Source: DAOTXS01 sp034435055
Lineage (GTDB): Bacteria; Chloroflexota; Anaerolineae; UBA4142
Reading direction: 5' to 3'
Length of the DNA: 64,000 nt
Assembly (NCBI GenBank): GCA_034435055.1
Contig: DAOTXS010000041.1
Coordinates: forward strand, 62,001 to 126,000
The position numbers were made by a program, and so were the translations under genes. Within the stretch, counting starts at the first letter, position 1. Each line of letters begins with the position of its first letter. The notes under the pieces are model-generated. The model had not been told where the DNA came from. It made no database searches and was given only the letters and a program-made list of their open reading frames with translations. Positions 1 through 7,852 of this stretch are shown here, piece by piece.

Positions 1-1
1 T

Positions 2-1141
2 CATCGTTGGCGCGAAGATGTCGCGTTGATGCGGCAGCTGGGTTTGCGCGCGTATCGTTTTTCGATTGCGTGGACGCGTGTTCTGCCGAATGGTCACGGC
101 GCCGTGAATCAACGCGGGCTTGATTTTTATAATGGTCTCGTGGATGAATTACTCGCGGCGAACATCACGCCGTATATCACTTTGTATCATTGGGACTTGC
201 CGCAAGCGTTACCTAACGGCTGGCTCAATCGCGACACCGCCGGGTATTTTGCGGATTACACCGCGCTCGTCGTGCGGCATTTGGGCGACCGTGTGAAAAA
301 TTGGATAACGCTCAACGAACCCTGGGTTGCGGCTTTTGTGGGGTACGAAGAAGGACGCCACGCACCGGGTGAAAAGAATACGCGGGCGGCATTTCAAGCG
401 GCGCATCATTTGCTGCTCGCGCACGGACTTGGTATGCAAGCGATTCGTGCCAGCGCATCGCAAGCGAATGCGGGTATTGTCATCGATATGTTTCCAACGG
501 AAGCGGGAACAGATTCGCCGCAAGACCAAGCGATTGCCGAACGGGCGTGGCAACGTGGCGCCGGCTGGTTTTTGGGTCCACTGGTGCACGCTAGTTATCC
601 GGCAGAAAGATGGGATTCGCTTGGAGCTAACACACCCCCAGTTTTACCGGGCGACTTGGCATTGATTGCGCAACCGATGGATTGGCTTGGCGTGAATTAT
701 TACTCGCGTCATCTCGTCCAGAACGGTGTGTATGTCAAACCCGTGCCGGGTTCGGAGTATACCGCAATGGGGTGGGAAGTTCACGCGCCCGCGTTGGGTA
801 GATTGTTGCACCGCATTCATCACGCTTACAAACTGCCGCCGATCTACATTACCGAAAACGGTGCGGCATTCCGCGACGAGGTTAATGCGGAGGGCGCGGT
901 GCACGATCCACGGCGACTGAATTACGTCCGCGAGCATCTGCAACAAATTCACGACGCAATCCAAGCGGGCGTCGATGTGCGTGGATATTTCTTGTGGTCG
1001 CTCATCGACAACTTTGAATGGGCGTATGGTTTCTCAAAACGCTTTGGCATCGTCTACGTCGATTTTGCAACGCAAAAGCGGATTATCAAAGACAGCGGCA
1101 AATGGTACGCGCGCGTTATTGCACAGAATGGCATCGAGTAA
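2..1141 (+). CDS. Glycoside hydrolase family 1 beta-glucosidase/beta-galactosidase, 5' end missing
   Basis: Retaining GH1 glycosidase that hydrolyses beta-linked glucosides or related disaccharides. The frame is open from base 2 and already reads HRWREDVALM, the usual GH1 region about 50-60 residues from the N-terminus, so the true start lies left of the window; the TTG/ATG near base 26 are internal. The acid/base Glu is in TLNEPW (codon at about 317) and the nucleophile Glu is in YITENG (codon at about 854); the C-terminal FEWAYGFSKRFG block is typical. No signal peptide can be judged. It ends at a hairpin shared with the convergent GH20 gene, so the pair may act on the same glycan debris. 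Exact substrate cannot be told from the sequence. Confidence 0.93.
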   Translation, partial: HRWREDVALMRQLGLRAYRFSIAWTRVLPNGHGAVNQRGLDFYNGLVDELLAANITPYITLYHWDLPQALPNGWLNRDTAGYFADYTALVVRHLGDRVKNWITLNEPWVAAFVGYEEGRHAPGEKNTRAAFQAAHHLLLAHGLGMQAIRASASQANAGIVIDMFPTEAGTDSPQDQAIAERAWQRGAGWFLGPLVHASYPAERWDSLGANTPPVLPGDLALIAQPMDWLGVNYYSRHLVQNGVYVKPVPGSEYTAMGWEVHAPALGRLLHRIHHAYKLPPIYITENGAAFRDEVNAEGAVHDPRRLNYVREHLQQIHDAIQAGVDVRGYFLWSLIDNFEWAYGFSKRFGIVYVDFATQKRIIKDSGKWYARVIAQNGIE

Positions 1142-1153
1142 AATTCACTGGAA

Positions 1154-1182
1154 AAAGACGGAGGCGAATGACCTCCGTCTTT
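1154..1182. terminator. Bidirectional terminator between the GH1 and GH20 genes
   Basis: Perfect 11-bp inverted repeat AAAGACGGAGG / CCTCCGTCTTT with a 7-base loop. It starts with an A-run and ends with a T-run, so it can serve both convergent genes. It lies between the stop codons of the two glycosidases. Confidence 0.8.
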
Positions 1183-1185
1183 CTA

Positions 1186-3039
1186 TTACGATTCGTATTC
1201 CTGGCGCAATTTTTCCCAACGCGCAACGCTATCCTTGAATCCCCCGGGACGATTGCGCGCGTGCCACAGTTGGCGGTATCCTGTAACGATGCGCGCCAAA
1301 TCGATTTTGAGTTTGCGTTTTAGCGCGCGTGCTTTGGTCGGATTCATTTCGATGGCGAGCAAACCACGCTGACCGGCGTGCCGCAAAATCGACGCAGCGC
1401 TTTCAAATTCGGCGCGCACAAGTTTCGCGTCAGCGCGCGCAGATTTCGCTTTGGGTAGTGGTTTCATCGCGCGGTCGATGGCGCGTTGTGTGCGTTTCAG
1501 TGCGGCCGGCGTAACGCGATGAATCTTTTCTGGTATCGCGTCGAGATTCCATTGCAGGATACGAAACAGCGCGTTTGAATTGTGCAGGGCGATGCCAAGT
1601 TCATTGCACGCGTTTCCCAGAGCGAATGCGATTTGCCCAAGTGTCCCGGTCGGATCGCGGAAAGCCAACACACTTGTTGCGTGCGCAACATCGATGTTGC
1701 GATTGGCTTCAAGCGCCCAACTGACTGCCGCGCCGTACGCGAAACCGATATAACTGAACGGCAAGTACTGCCAATGCCCATTATCGCCCCAGTCGGTATT
1801 CAAGTAACCGATTGCGTTATGCTTCAACCCATTTTCAGCGGCGCGGCGCAAATTAGCCAACGCGTTATCTGTGCGACCAACAATCGAATTCCACGATGAC
1901 GTGCCGGGACAAACGTAGAATGGAATCCCGGCTTTGGCAAACGCCGCACCGTCTTTGTCAAACGGATGATTGGCTTCATACCCCCATTCGAGTGCGATGA
2001 CATCGCGCGGTAATTCATTGATAAGTTCGGGATGCTGAATGATGATGTCGCCCCAAAACATCATCGTGTGTCCGCGAATTTTGACCGCGCGATAAATCTT
2101 CATCAGAAAATCGAGATAGACACGCCCGATGCCGCGCGTCTCGCATTCGATTTTGCTGCGCCCCTGACCCAGGTCGACTGTTTCATCACAGCCGACGTTG
2201 AACAAACGCGACGAGAAATTGGGCAAGAGTTCGTCGTACAATTCTTCGACGAGCGCGAGTGAGCGTGGATCGCCCGGATTCAGCGTGAAAGGTTGATCGA
2301 AATGTCCCCAAACAGTATCGCACCCGTCCGGGCATTCTGCCAAATCACGATAACGGTCGTGGATTAGCCAGGGTCGCATGTGCCCAAACGAATTTTGGTT
2401 TGGCACCAGTTCGATGAATCGTTCGCGGCAGTACGCATCCAGCTCGATGATTTCCTGTTCCGTCATCGGCGAGGCGTTTTTCCAAACGGTGCGGTGGTTG
2501 CGGTACGTAAAAGTATGTTCCATATAAAGTTGGAGTTGATTGATCTTCCACGAGGCAAGCAGATCAACAAGGTCGAACAAGGTTGGCATCGTCGGTACTT
2601 TGTCGCGCGAGATGTCGAGCATCACGCCGCGAGTGGGAAAATCCGGGTAATCGACAATGCGAACGCAACGTAGTTTGTTCGTTTGTTGCTCGATGAGTTG
2701 GACGAGCGTACAGACCGCATAAAAAATTCCGCGCGGTGAACCGGCGATGATTTCAATGCCGTTTGCCGCAATGTCGAGTTCGTAACCTTCGGCGCGGTTG
2801 ATGCGATTTGAATCCACCAGCACTTTTGCGCCGATGTCGTCGCCGGTTGCGGTGGCGGCAATCGTCCAATCGATTTTGCGTTGACGCAACGCGTTGCATA
2901 ATCGTTGCGCGGAAAATCGCAATGCCTGTGCCGGTGCGCCAAGCAAGGCGATGCGTTTCTTCGTCGTCAATTTGTAATTGCCATTACGCCACTCGACTTG
3001 GCGCGGCGTCGGCAAAAGCACTAGTCTGTCACGAAGCAT
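1186..3039 (-). CDS. Glycoside hydrolase family 20 beta-N-acetylhexosaminidase
   Basis: A 617-residue enzyme predicted to remove terminal GlcNAc or GalNAc by substrate-assisted catalysis. Residues 1 to about 130 form the GH20b-type domain; the TIM barrel starts near 135 (RGVMLDISRDKVP) and carries the catalytic Asp-Glu pair at about 285-286 in NVGCDETVDLG. The last 130 residues are a helical, Lys/Arg-rich tail with no family I recognise. There is no obvious signal peptide, so it is probably cytoplasmic and acts on imported oligosaccharides. The ATG at 3039 has GGAGA eight bases upstream. It converges on the GH1 gene. Confidence 0.92.
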   Translation of the reverse strand: MLRDRLVLLPTPRQVEWRNGNYKLTTKKRIALLGAPAQALRFSAQRLCNALRQRKIDWTIAATATGDDIGAKVLVDSNRINRAEGYELDIAANGIEIIAGSPRGIFYAVCTLVQLIEQQTNKLRCVRIVDYPDFPTRGVMLDISRDKVPTMPTLFDLVDLLASWKINQLQLYMEHTFTYRNHRTVWKNASPMTEQEIIELDAYCRERFIELVPNQNSFGHMRPWLIHDRYRDLAECPDGCDTVWGHFDQPFTLNPGDPRSLALVEELYDELLPNFSSRLFNVGCDETVDLGQGRSKIECETRGIGRVYLDFLMKIYRAVKIRGHTMMFWGDIIIQHPELINELPRDVIALEWGYEANHPFDKDGAAFAKAGIPFYVCPGTSSWNSIVGRTDNALANLRRAAENGLKHNAIGYLNTDWGDNGHWQYLPFSYIGFAYGAAVSWALEANRNIDVAHATSVLAFRDPTGTLGQIAFALGNACNELGIALHNSNALFRILQWNLDAIPEKIHRVTPAALKRTQRAIDRAMKPLPKAKSARADAKLVRAEFESAASILRHAGQRGLLAIEMNPTKARALKRKLKIDLARIVTGYRQLWHARNRPGGFKDSVARWEKLRQEYES

Positions 3040-3084
3040 GGTTTCGTCTCCATTTTCTCGCGGTTCTTACAAAATGTTCATTAA

Positions 3085-3199
3085 ACGTTATCTGAAATAA
3101 ATATTTTCCACGAAGGTCACGAAGAACCACAAATTATTTCTTCTGATTTTAGTGTCCTTCGTGTTCTTCGTGGTTGATTTTCCTTGTTTCGGATAACGT
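3085..3199. repeat. Nested inverted-repeat element
   Basis: Outer ends ACGTTATCTGAAATAA and TTGTTTCGGATAACGT are inverted repeats matching at 14 of 16 positions. Inside lies a second, longer imperfect inverted repeat built on CCACGAAGGTCACGAAG and CTTCGTGTTCTTCGTGG. The structure is that of a small non-coding dispersed repeat (MITE or REP-like). It occupies most of the 261-base gap between the GH20 and PD40 genes, just upstream of the latter's promoter. Confidence 0.7.
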
Positions 3200-3251
3200 C
3201 TATCGATATTCTACGGTAGGAATTTCCCAGTGTCAAAAAGTCCTTGAGTGT

Positions 3252-3280
3252 TTGACGCTCCCCGCCAACTCCGGTATAAT
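3252..3280 (+). promoter_or_regulatory. Sigma-70-type promoter of the PD40 gene
   Basis: TTGACG, 17-base spacer, TATAAT. The predicted transcription start is about 14 bases before the GTG start, leaving just room for the AAAGGA ribosome site at about 3293. Confidence 0.75.
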
Positions 3281-3300
3281 CGACGCACTTTCAAAGGAAC

Positions 3301-5034
3301 GTGCAAACTGTGATTCATCTGCGTTCAATCGGTTTCATCTTCATCGCCCTCGTCTTTTTCACCTTTCAATTTGACTCTGCTTCCGCGCTCGCGTCCAACA
3401 GCCAACTCATCGTCTCCGCCGAAAGTGGTGGCGCGTGGAATCTTTTTGCCGCTGATCCAGCAACCGGCGCGTGGCAAAAAATTGCGCTGAATGCCTTGCC
3501 CGCGCGCGAGCCAGCCATTTCGCCGGACGGCAAAACGATTGCGTTTCGTTCCAAGCGCGACGGCGTGTGGGAAATTTACACGATGCCGGTGAACGGCGGC
3601 AACGCCAGCCGGCTCACGCGCGGAATGATTTACAACGGCGCGCCGGTCTGGTCGCCCGACGGAAAAAAGATCGCCTTTGAATCGTACGCGCACGGCGATT
3701 TGGATATTTGGGTGATGAACGCCGACGGCACTCAACCCGTCAACTTGACCGATAAAACAGAAGCGTACGATTACGCGCCAGCGTGGTCGCCCGATGGCAA
3801 ATGGATTGCGTTCACCAGTTGGCGCACCGGCACGAAACAAATTTTCATCGTCGCCGGCGATTGTGTGAAAAATTGCATAGCGACAAACGTTAGCCAAAAC
3901 AAGTTCGACGATTTTGAGCCGGCGTGGTCGCCCGACGGCAAGAAACTGGCTTTTGTTTCCGAACGCGATGGACAACGCGCGATCTACACCGCCGATTTTT
4001 CATCGACCGGGTTGAAGAACGTCAAGCGCGTGACGTTTTCCGGCTGGGACGATCAACCGGCGTGGTCGCCGGACGGACAATCGCTTGCGTTCATTTCGGT
4101 TCGCCCCACCCGCACGCCGATTTACATCGTCGCCGCCGACGGCACCGGCATTCCGCGCATCGTCGATAACGGACCCGCGATGGCATCGTCGATGACGTGG
4201 GCGAACGGCGCGTTTGCAAATATCGACGATGCAGCAAACGACGAGCGCGCGTTGTACACCGAACAACCTGACCGCGCGCCGGCGGACAGCGGTCATCCGT
4301 ACGAGTTTCGCCGGCCGCGCGCGTCGCGTTTGGAATCGGGAGTCAGCAAGTTGAACAGCCGCGTCGTCGATTCGTACAATGCGTTACAAGAGCGGGTCAA
4401 ACAACAAGTGGGGTACGATTTTCTTGCCATCGTCTCGGATTTGTTCCGCGCGGTCGATGTGAAATGCGATGTCACGTGCGACACGTTATCGTGGCACAAA
4501 GCCGGGCGCGCGGTCGACACGCGGCTTGATTACAGCGATGCGCGCGTCGGCAATGGTTTAGAAATCGTGCGCGAAGATCAGCTAGGCGAAACTTTTTTCC
4601 GGGTTTATTTGCGCACCGCCGCGCAAGACGGCACGCTGGGCGAACCGCTGAAAGATGCGCCGTGGGATTTATCGTACCGCGCGCGTTGGATCGTTGGCAA
4701 AGGTGAAGGCGGCACGCTCAAGCCGGTGCCATACGGATTCTACGTCGATTTCACGGAACTTGCGCGGCAGTACGGTTGGCGGCGCATTTCCGCGCACGAT
4801 GGCGAAGAATTCGATTGGAAGACGAACAAGCTGGGCGCCGAGTATTGGCATTATCAAAATCAACAGAGTTTGAATTGGTATCAAGCGATGCGGGAAGTGT
4901 ACGCGGAAAGTGAGTTGAAAGCGATTGTCGAGTACGACGCGCTTGTGCGATCCGGTTACGAACCGTATGTGATTTTTCTCAAGGGGATTCCACTCCCGGC
5001 AAAAGCGTGGCAGTGGAATGCGCTGAATCCATAA
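3301..5034 (+). CDS. Secreted TolB-like PD40 beta-propeller protein with uncharacterised C-terminal domain
   Basis: A 577-residue exported protein. Residues 1-30 are a signal peptide. Residues 35 to about 310 hold a series of WD40-like PD40 blades with the repeated core W/ISPDGKxIAF (at least five copies: PAISPDGKTIAF, PVWSPDGKKIAF, PAWSPDGKWIAF and so on), as in the TolB propeller. The second half (about 330-577) is a separate domain with a conserved-looking block TCDTLSWHKAGRAVD that I cannot assign. The start is GTG at 3301, set by AAAGGA and a promoter that begins only shortly upstream. The stop overlaps the ribosome site of the next gene, so the two are probably co-transcribed. The role is likely extracytoplasmic binding or a protein scaffold; no enzymatic motif is visible. 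Confidence 0.75.
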   Translation: MQTVIHLRSIGFIFIALVFFTFQFDSASALASNSQLIVSAESGGAWNLFAADPATGAWQKIALNALPAREPAISPDGKTIAFRSKRDGVWEIYTMPVNGGNASRLTRGMIYNGAPVWSPDGKKIAFESYAHGDLDIWVMNADGTQPVNLTDKTEAYDYAPAWSPDGKWIAFTSWRTGTKQIFIVAGDCVKNCIATNVSQNKFDDFEPAWSPDGKKLAFVSERDGQRAIYTADFSSTGLKNVKRVTFSGWDDQPAWSPDGQSLAFISVRPTRTPIYIVAADGTGIPRIVDNGPAMASSMTWANGAFANIDDAANDERALYTEQPDRAPADSGHPYEFRRPRASRLESGVSKLNSRVVDSYNALQERVKQQVGYDFLAIVSDLFRAVDVKCDVTCDTLSWHKAGRAVDTRLDYSDARVGNGLEIVREDQLGETFFRVYLRTAAQDGTLGEPLKDAPWDLSYRARWIVGKGEGGTLKPVPYGFYVDFTELARQYGWRRISAHDGEEFDWKTNKLGAEYWHYQNQQSLNWYQAMREVYAESELKAIVEYDALVRSGYEPYVIFLKGIPLPAKAWQWNALNP

Positions 5035-5042
5035 AGGAATCG

Positions 5043-5750
5043 ATGGCTCAACCTGTTGCGCCGGTTTCGCCGCAGATGCGGCGTTTCATCATGGCAGTTG
5101 ACCGCGTGATCGTGTTCATCACGCAACACTGGCTTGCGCTCGTAATTATTTTTTTGACGATTTTTGCCGGCTTGCCGTTTCTTGCGCCGGTCTTGATGCA
5201 CTATGGCATCATCGTCCCCGCCGAACTGATCTACAAAGGGTACGGCGTCACGTGTCATCAATTATCGTTTCGCACATATTTTTTCTTCGGCGAAAAAACG
5301 GCGTACACATTGGCGGAACTGCAAAACGCGCTTGGCGTGAACAACCCCGCCACCGATGCATTCTTCTGGCGCGATTTCATCGGCAATCCGCAACTGGGGT
5401 ATAAAATGGCGTGGTGCGAACGCGACGCATCGATTTACGTTGCGATGATTGTCGCATTCGTTTTGTTGGGCTTGATCCGTACGCGCGTCAAGCCGCTCGA
5501 TTGGCGAATTTATTTGCTCTTCGTCCTGCCGATGGCAATCGATGGAACGTGGCAGTTACTCACCAGTCCGATTCACCTGATTTCTTTTTTGCCGGTGCAC
5601 GAAAGCACGGCTGATTCGCGTCTGATCACGGGCGCACTGTTTGGGCTTGGTTCCGTGTGGCTCATTTTTCCGCACGTCGATCAAGCGATGCGCGACGCGT
5701 ACCACGACGCACTTGGCCAATTCGAACGCGCCAAAGCGCGGGAGCAATAA
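5043..5750 (+). CDS. DUF2085 family integral membrane protein
   Basis: A 235-residue membrane protein of the DUF2085 family. It has an N-terminal transmembrane segment (about 28-50), a central loop with the family signature VTCHQLSFRTYFFFG, and three further helices, the last two around AIDGTWQLL and RLITGALFGLGS. The start is ATG 5043, eight bases after AAAGGA, rather than the upstream in-frame GTG that lies inside the preceding gene. The function of the family is unknown; the Cys-His motif suggests metal binding, which is inference. It is followed by a second, diverged member. Confidence 0.8.
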   Translation: MAQPVAPVSPQMRRFIMAVDRVIVFITQHWLALVIIFLTIFAGLPFLAPVLMHYGIIVPAELIYKGYGVTCHQLSFRTYFFFGEKTAYTLAELQNALGVNNPATDAFFWRDFIGNPQLGYKMAWCERDASIYVAMIVAFVLLGLIRTRVKPLDWRIYLLFVLPMAIDGTWQLLTSPIHLISFLPVHESTADSRLITGALFGLGSVWLIFPHVDQAMRDAYHDALGQFERAKAREQ

Positions 5751-5858
5751 ATTCACTGCACAATTAGGACGCTAACGAGCGCGAACAAACGCCGACGAAG
5801 AATTTATCGGCGTCCAAGATGTTTTTGAGTTTGGTTTATTCAATTTAGGAATCGTGAA

Positions 5859-6746
5859 ATGCAATTAACCACGAGTAATCGTCGCACCGAAATCATCGGT
5901 TGGGCAGGTCCGGCTTTTTTGCTCGGACTCGTCGTTGTTTTTTGGCTGTTGCCTTTTCCGCTGTTGGAAAAACTGCACGGGATTTGTTTCGGGATTTGCC
6001 CGCAACGCCCCACGCATTCGTACGCGCTTGGCGGCACCACTTTCCCGGGCGAAACTTTTTTGCGTGAGAATTTACCCGGCTTTGCCATACTCGATCCGGC
6101 AACGCCGCAACAACTCCCCATTTGCGCGCGCGATTCCGGGATGTACTTGGGATTCATTACCGTGTGGGGCTATCTCATTGCGTTAGGACGCGGTCGCGCA
6201 AGAGGATTGCCGCCGTGGCAAATTACGCTCACCTTGATACTCTTTGTCGGCGTGATGGGTTTTGATGGCGTCAATGCTTTACTCAATGATCTGCATCAAA
6301 ACGTGCCGGCAATTCCGTACCTCTACGAGCCGCAACTTCAATTGCGGCTGGGCACCGGCTTGTTAACCGGTGTCGCGTTCGCCGGGATTCTGACGCCGGT
6401 CGTCAATATGACATTGTGGCGCCAGAATGATCCGCGACCGAGCATTGCCACTTGGCGACAACTGGTTGGGGCAGTTGGAGTCGTGACGATAGTGTTCGCC
6501 ATCAATGAATCGCGGCTGGGACTCTTTCTCTACCCGGTCGCGCTCACGATTGGCGCGAGCGTGCTGATTTTAATCGGTTTGATCAACATGGTTTTCGTCT
6601 TGTCGATTTTTCGCAAAGAGTGCATCGCTGAAACGTGGCGCGACGCACTCAACCCGTTTGCCGTCGGCGTGTTTTTTGCGCTGATCGAACTGGGATTGCT
6701 TGCGCTGATGCGGTATGCAGTGCTGGGTACCACCGTGTTGCCGTAA
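5859..6746 (+). CDS. DUF2085-like membrane protein, second copy
   Basis: A 295-residue protein with about seven hydrophobic segments. It shares with its upstream neighbour the order of motifs: a Cys-rich loop (ICFGICPQRPTHSY), LPICARDSGMYLGF, GFDGVNALLNDL and LRLGTGLLTG. It therefore looks like a diverged relative extended by C-terminal helices. ATG 5859 follows TTAGGAATCG. It sits 108 bases after the first DUF2085 gene with no terminator between, so the PD40-DUF2085-DUF2085 set may be one transcript. No function is known. Confidence 0.7.
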   Translation: MQLTTSNRRTEIIGWAGPAFLLGLVVVFWLLPFPLLEKLHGICFGICPQRPTHSYALGGTTFPGETFLRENLPGFAILDPATPQQLPICARDSGMYLGFITVWGYLIALGRGRARGLPPWQITLTLILFVGVMGFDGVNALLNDLHQNVPAIPYLYEPQLQLRLGTGLLTGVAFAGILTPVVNMTLWRQNDPRPSIATWRQLVGAVGVVTIVFAINESRLGLFLYPVALTIGASVLILIGLINMVFVLSIFRKECIAETWRDALNPFAVGVFFALIELGLLALMRYAVLGTTVLP

Positions 6747-6751
6747 GACAC

Positions 6752-6780
6752 TTGACACCCGACGCAATCGGCGTTAGGAT
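6752..6780 (+). promoter_or_regulatory. Promoter of rsfS
   Basis: Consensus TTGACA, 17-base spacer, TAGGAT immediately after the stop of the DUF2085-like gene. It predicts transcription from about 6787, leaving a leader of about 22 bases that contains GAGGAG at 6795-6800. Confidence 0.75.
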
Positions 6781-6808
6781 TGGGTCAAATTATCGAGGAG
6801 AGAAATTT

Positions 6809-7153
6809 CTGGAAGCAAACGAACTCGCGCGATTGATCGTCGATCTGATTTCGGATAAAAAAGGCGAAGATATTTTACTGCTCGATACGCGCCCGGTGTC
6901 CATCATCGCCGATTACTTTGTGATTGCGACGGCGGATAACGTGCGACAAATGAAAGCCATCGCTGATGATATTCATCGACAATTGAAAAAATATCACGTC
7001 CTGCCATTGGGCATCGAAGGGACGAGCGAATCCGGGTGGATGCTGCTCGATTACAACGGCGTGATCGTTCACTTGTTCAGCCGCGCAATGCGCGATTTCT
7101 ATCACCTTGAAGAATTGTGGGTACACGCGCCAGTTGTGGTGCGGATGCAATAA
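6809..7153 (+). CDS. rsfS: Ribosomal silencing factor RsfS (DUF143), CTG start
   Basis: A 114-residue protein that binds ribosomal protein L14 (uL14) on the 50S subunit and blocks subunit joining during starvation. The family core is clear: ELARLIVDLISDKKGEDI, then IADYFVIATADNVRQ, EGTSESGWMLLDYNGVIVHLF and FYHLEELW. No ATG, GTG or TTG lies near the N-terminus between the promoter and the conserved region. The strong ribosome site GAGGAG sits eight bases before CTG 6809, which gives the expected family length. The next in-frame starts upstream lie before the promoter, inside the preceding gene. Confidence 0.9.
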   Translation: MEANELARLIVDLISDKKGEDILLLDTRPVSIIADYFVIATADNVRQMKAIADDIHRQLKKYHVLPLGIEGTSESGWMLLDYNGVIVHLFSRAMRDFYHLEELWVHAPVVVRMQ

Positions 7154-7163
7154 TATATGAAAC

Positions 7164-7195
7164 AAAAAACGACGCAAGAACTTGCGTCGTTTTTT
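7164..7195 (+). terminator. rsfS terminator
   Basis: Stem ACGACGCAA / TTGCGTCGT with a tight loop, flanked by A6 and followed by T6, 11 bases after the rsfS stop. Confidence 0.85.
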
Positions 7196-7227
7196 GTGTA
7201 CTGTCGATTGATAGTTATTCATTCACC

Positions 7228-7330
7228 TTACGCAAACCGAATTGTTTTACCGCAAAGCACACGGAGACCGCTGAGATTTTTCAGGATTTTTCTCTGCGAA
7301 CTTTGCGTTCTCAGCGGTGAAATTGCGTAA
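7228..7330. repeat. Hairpin repeat element with 15-bp flanking direct repeats at the 3' end of ndk
   Basis: The ends TTACGCAA and TTGCGTAA are perfect inverted repeats. The interior is a degenerate inverted repeat of the ACCGCAAAG / CTTTGCG type. The 15-mer AGTTATTCATTCACC occurs on both sides (7213-7227 and 7335-7349); the right copy includes the last codons and stop of ndk. This is the expected pattern of an insertion that duplicated its target. Confidence 0.75.
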
Positions 7331-7336
7331 CGTCAG

Positions 7337-7786
7337 TTATTCATTCACCCAGCGGTCGATCTCACGTGAATACGTAACCAATTCGTCCGGCTTGAACCAC
7401 AGCGCAATTTCATTCGCCGCCGTTTCCGGCGCATCGGACGCGTGAATCAGATTGCGCAACCCCATCAACGCGTAATCGCCGCGAATCGTCCCGGCTTCCG
7501 CTTCCCAGGGTCGCGTTGCGCCAACCATTTTGCGGACAACGCTGATCGCTTCGTGTCCTTCCAGCACCATCACGACGACCGGGCTGGAGCCGATATAATT
7601 GACCAAGCCCTCGTAAAAGAATTTGCCTTGATGAATGGCGTAATGTTTTTCCGCGAGGTCGCGGCTCACCTGCATCAATTTGAGCGCGACGATTTTTAGT
7701 CCGCGTTCTTCAAACCGAGTCAGAATTTTGCCGGTCAAGCCGCGTTGAACTCCATCTGGTTTGACGATGACGAGTGTGCGTTGCAA
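7337..7786 (-). CDS. ndk: Nucleoside diphosphate kinase
   Basis: A 149-residue NDP kinase that transfers the gamma phosphate of ATP to NDPs through a phosphohistidine. The active His is at about 115 in NLIHASD; VKPDGVQRGL at the N-terminus and GTIRGDYA near 100 are the other family signatures. Length is normal. The start is TTG at 7786, set by GGGAGGA four bases upstream. Its stop lies within the right-hand direct repeat of the adjacent repeat element. It is downstream of the TPR gene but separated by a hairpin. Confidence 0.96.
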   Translation of the reverse strand: MQRTLVIVKPDGVQRGLTGKILTRFEERGLKIVALKLMQVSRDLAEKHYAIHQGKFFYEGLVNYIGSSPVVVMVLEGHEAISVVRKMVGATRPWEAEAGTIRGDYALMGLRNLIHASDAPETAANEIALWFKPDELVTYSREIDRWVNE

Positions 7787-7810
7787 AGTTTCCTCCCATT
7801 GATTTAAACT

Positions 7811-7848
7811 AAAACCTTGCGAAAGCGGTTGCCCCTTCGCAAGGTTTT
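7811..7848 (-). terminator. Terminator of the TPR gene
   Basis: Inverted repeat AAAACCTTGCGAA / TTCGCAAGGTTTT with a 12-base loop, five bases after the TPR stop. On the minus strand the stem is followed by a T-rich stretch. Confidence 0.75.
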
Positions 7849-7852
7849 GTAT

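Noticed and set aside
5751..5858. Independent promoter before the second DUF2085-like gene
   Set aside because: No convincing -35/-10 pair with 16-18-base spacing was found in this 108-base gap.
7154..7336. Small protein gene between rsfS and ndk
   Set aside because: The open frame covers the terminator and the repeat element, with no ribosome site; the sequence is explained by those features.
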